DNA of 64,000 bases, taken from CADEFX01 sp050260355 (GTDB lineage Bacteria > Pseudomonadota > Alphaproteobacteria > Rhizobiales > Hyphomicrobiaceae). Location of the stretch: assembly GCA_050260355.1 (NCBI GenBank), contig JBLNBZ010000054.1, forward strand, positions 29,497 through 93,496. The letters are read 5' to 3'. Below are positions 62,253-64,000 of this stretch, one piece after another; position 1 is the stretch's first letter; the number at the start of each line of letters is the position of its first letter. The notes under the pieces are model-generated. The model ran no database searches. It was given only the letters and a program-made list of their open reading frames with translations, and was not told where the DNA came from. The translations under genes were made by a program, and so were the position numbers.

Positions 62253-63158
62253 ATGGCCGATACGCACGCAAAGCATCACGACTATCATCTGGTCAATCCC
62301 AGCCCTTGGCCTGTCACTGGCTCCATCTCCGCGTTCGTCTCTGCGGTCGGCCTCATCATCTGGATGAAGTCGCTCGGCACCGGCACCGGGCTCTTCGGGG
62401 CTAGAGGACCTTGGGTCTTGGCGCTGGGGATGCTGGGCATCCTGTTCACGATGGCGCTGTGGTGGCGCGATGTCATCAGAGAGGCCAATGCGGGTGACCA
62501 CACGCCGGTCGTGCAGCTCCACCTGCGCTACGGCATGATCCTGTTCATTGCCTCCGAGGTGATGTTCTTCGTGGCGTGGTTCTGGGCCTACTTCGACGCC
62601 TCGTTGTTTCCGGGAGCCGTCGATACCTTGCAGAACTCGAACCAGACGATCGGCATGGTCGAGCGCAATGCCCTGACCGGCGGCGTGTGGCCGCCGAAGC
62701 CCTCCGAGCACTTCCACGGCACTTTCGATCCGTGGGGCCTGCCCATGGTCAACACGCTGATCCTGCTGCTTTCGGGCACCACCGTGACATGGGCCCATCA
62801 CGCGCTGCTGGAGAACGATCGCAAGGGGCTGGTCCGCGGCTTGGCGCTGACGGTCGTCCTCGGGATCCTGTTCACCGTCTGTCAGGCCTACGAGTACGGC
62901 CATGCAGGCTTCAACTTCTCCGGGCACGTCTATGGCGCTACGTTCTTCATGGCGACCGGGTTCCATGGCGCCCACGTGATCATTGGCACCCTGTTCCTGC
63001 TCGTGTGTCTGCTGCGGGCCATGAACGGGGCCTTTACGCCCAAGCAGCACTTCGGTTTCGAGGCAGCCGCCTGGTACTGGCACTTCGTCGACGTGGTATG
63101 GTTGTTCCTGTTCACCTGCATCTACGTGATCGGTGCGGGAACGCCAGCGCCCCACTGA
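62253..63158 (+). CDS. ctaE: Cytochrome c oxidase subunit III
   Basis: 301 residues, seven membrane helices. The long form typical of aa3 oxidases: HDYHLVNPSPWPVTGSISAF at the start, then WWRDVIREAN and HTPVVQLHLRYGMILFIASE, and the C-terminal HFGFEAAAWYWHFVDVVWLF. The acidic residue in the SE of that last N-terminal helix is the conserved DCCD-reactive glutamate position. It stabilises subunit I. It follows ctaG and precedes a DUF983 gene. Confidence 0.96.
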   Translation: MADTHAKHHDYHLVNPSPWPVTGSISAFVSAVGLIIWMKSLGTGTGLFGARGPWVLALGMLGILFTMALWWRDVIREANAGDHTPVVQLHLRYGMILFIASEVMFFVAWFWAYFDASLFPGAVDTLQNSNQTIGMVERNALTGGVWPPKPSEHFHGTFDPWGLPMVNTLILLLSGTTVTWAHHALLENDRKGLVRGLALTVVLGILFTVCQAYEYGHAGFNFSGHVYGATFFMATGFHGAHVIIGTLFLLVCLLRAMNGAFTPKQHFGFEAAAWYWHFVDVVWLFLFTCIYVIGAGTPAPH

Positions 63159-63277
63159 AGCCAGCCTTCTGCGGCGGCGGTCGGGTGGGCAGGCAGCCGT
63201 AGCCATCGCGCACGGCCTATGCGCACCCGACGTGACTGCGCGATCGACAGCAGACCTGCAATGAAGGAGGCCTGCAC

Positions 63278-63661
63278 ATGGCCTCTCCTGATGATGCGGC
63301 CGCATCAGCATTGGGAGCCGCCGTCAAGTGCCGCTGCCCGCGCTGCGGCGAAGGCAGGCTCTTCAGCGGGCCGCTGACGCTGTCCCTCCGCCAGCGCTGC
63401 GAGCGGTGCGGCCTCGATTACGCCTTCATCGACACCGGCGACGGCCCGGCCGTGTTCGCCATACTGATCCTCGGCTTCGCAGTGCTCGGTGCTGCCTTGG
63501 TGGTTGAATTCAAGCTCGACCCGCCCGTCTGGGTGCATCTGGTGCTCTGGGGTCCGGTGACGTTGGTCCTTGCCTACGGCCTTCTGCGTCTCCTGAAATC
63601 AACGCTGGTCGCGCTGCAGTACAAGCACAAGGCCGGCGAGGGGCGCCTCGGTGGTCCATAA
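63278..63661 (+). CDS. DUF983 family membrane protein
   Basis: 127 residues. Two zinc-ribbon-like CxxC pairs near the start (KCRCPRCGEGRLF and CERCGLDY) lead to two membrane helices. DUF983 genes commonly sit between ctaE and surf1 in alphaproteobacteria, which supports a role in oxidase assembly, though none is proven. The stop overlaps the next gene by 11 nt. Confidence 0.88.
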   Translation: MASPDDAAASALGAAVKCRCPRCGEGRLFSGPLTLSLRQRCERCGLDYAFIDTGDGPAVFAILILGFAVLGAALVVEFKLDPPVWVHLVLWGPVTLVLAYGLLRLLKSTLVALQYKHKAGEGRLGGP

Positions 63662-64000
63662 CGGCAAGGCTGCAGCGACGCGGGACCATTCCGGCTGGCG
63701 CGGCCTTCTATGGCCCACGCTGTCGATGCTGGTCGGTCTGGCGGTGCTGCTGAGCCTCGGCACGTGGCAGCTGCAGCGCAAGACGTGGAAGGAGGGCCTG
63801 CTGGCCGACATCGCCGCCCGCACCAAGGCCACCCCGATCCCGCTCGATGAGGCCCGCCGGCGCCAGGCGGCAGGCGAGGACGTGGAGTACACCCGCGTCG
63901 TCGCTCGCGGCCGATTTTTGCATGACAAGGAGGCGTTCGTTTACGCATCGGGTGCCGGGGGACCAGGTTTCCACCTGTACACGCCGCTGGAAGCGGCCAG
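63651..64000 (+). CDS. SURF1-family oxidase assembly protein (5' part)
   Basis: The gene runs off the window; 116 codons are visible. A GTG start at 63651 has GAGGGG seven bases upstream and overlaps the DUF983 stop by 11 nt, so the two are translationally coupled. The first membrane helix (LLWPTLSMLVGLAVLLSLGT) is followed by the family's WQLQRKTWKE and RFLHDKEAFVYASG. SURF1 helps insert haem a into subunit I. The C-terminal part and second helix lie beyond the window. Confidence 0.9.
   Translation, partial: MVHNGKAAATRDHSGWRGLLWPTLSMLVGLAVLLSLGTWQLQRKTWKEGLLADIAARTKATPIPLDEARRRQAAGEDVEYTRVVARGRFLHDKEAFVYASGAGGPGFHLYTPLEAA

Noticed and set aside
62208..63311. 367-codon minus-strand open frame
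   Set aside because: Antisense of ctaE, which is complete and typical; similar antisense frames over ctaC, ctaD and ctaB were also dismissed.

Overview
The window is a high-GC, gene-dense chromosomal segment of an alphaproteobacterium, most likely in the order Hyphomicrobiales (Rhizobiales). Markers for this placement are a PhyR-NepR-EcfG general stress response cassette, a BcsS-type outer-membrane protein, IalB and EipB (DUF1849) family proteins, an NDUFS4-type complex I subunit, two phasins, and an aa3 oxidase cluster ordered ctaC-ctaD-ctaB-coxF-ctaG-ctaE-DUF983-surf1. No insertion sequence, prophage or CRISPR array was seen.

Layout. 1-4 kb: the tail of the suf iron-sulfur assembly operon (sufC fragment, sufD, sufS, DUF59 protein, sufA-like), then DUF924 and TfoX-like genes. 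5-14 kb: mostly minus-strand housekeeping genes (CoA transferase, DEAD-box helicase, small secreted protein, aquaporin, VWA/J-domain pair, PutA). 14-20 kb: panC, parE, and the stress cassette phyR / nepR-ecfG with back-to-back EcfG-type promoters, then GDPD and RidA. 20-28 kb: eipB, a SPOR-domain D,D-carboxypeptidase, phasin, clpS-clpA, a PAP2 protein and a HIT protein. 28-34 kb: a FemAB-like acyltransferase, a frameshifted M48 protease, small proteins, an EcfG-controlled PRC-barrel protein, and bcsS. 34-40 kb: a 1124-residue GH18-like/NodB/GT2 synthase, an unknown secreted protein and a tandem carboxymuconolactone decarboxylase. 40-49 kb: LysE/AraC pair, tRNA-Arg, NDUFS4, tRNA-Pro, a second NepR-like small protein, DUF192, a double cold-shock protein, glyoxalase I, patatin, M20 amidohydrolase and metC. 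49-57 kb: a run of secreted proteins (beta-sandwich repeats, HECGH motif, VWA), flavin enzymes, a second phasin, a PcfJ-like protein and IalB. 57-64 kb: the cytochrome c oxidase cluster, running off the window in surf1.

The most interesting signals are regulatory and cell-surface. Four matches to the EcfG promoter pattern GGAAC-N16/17-CGTT were found. Two drive the divergent phyR and nepR-ecfG units, one precedes the PRC-barrel gene, and one lies 30 nt upstream of a 65-codon ORF whose product has the NepR core pattern. That ORF predicts a second, self-induced anti-sigma factor. The surface theme includes the trimodular synthase next to bcsS, and a three-gene set of exported proteins built on shared Ig-like repeats. 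Coordinates come from reading the sequence; family assignments come from motif recognition without database searches.
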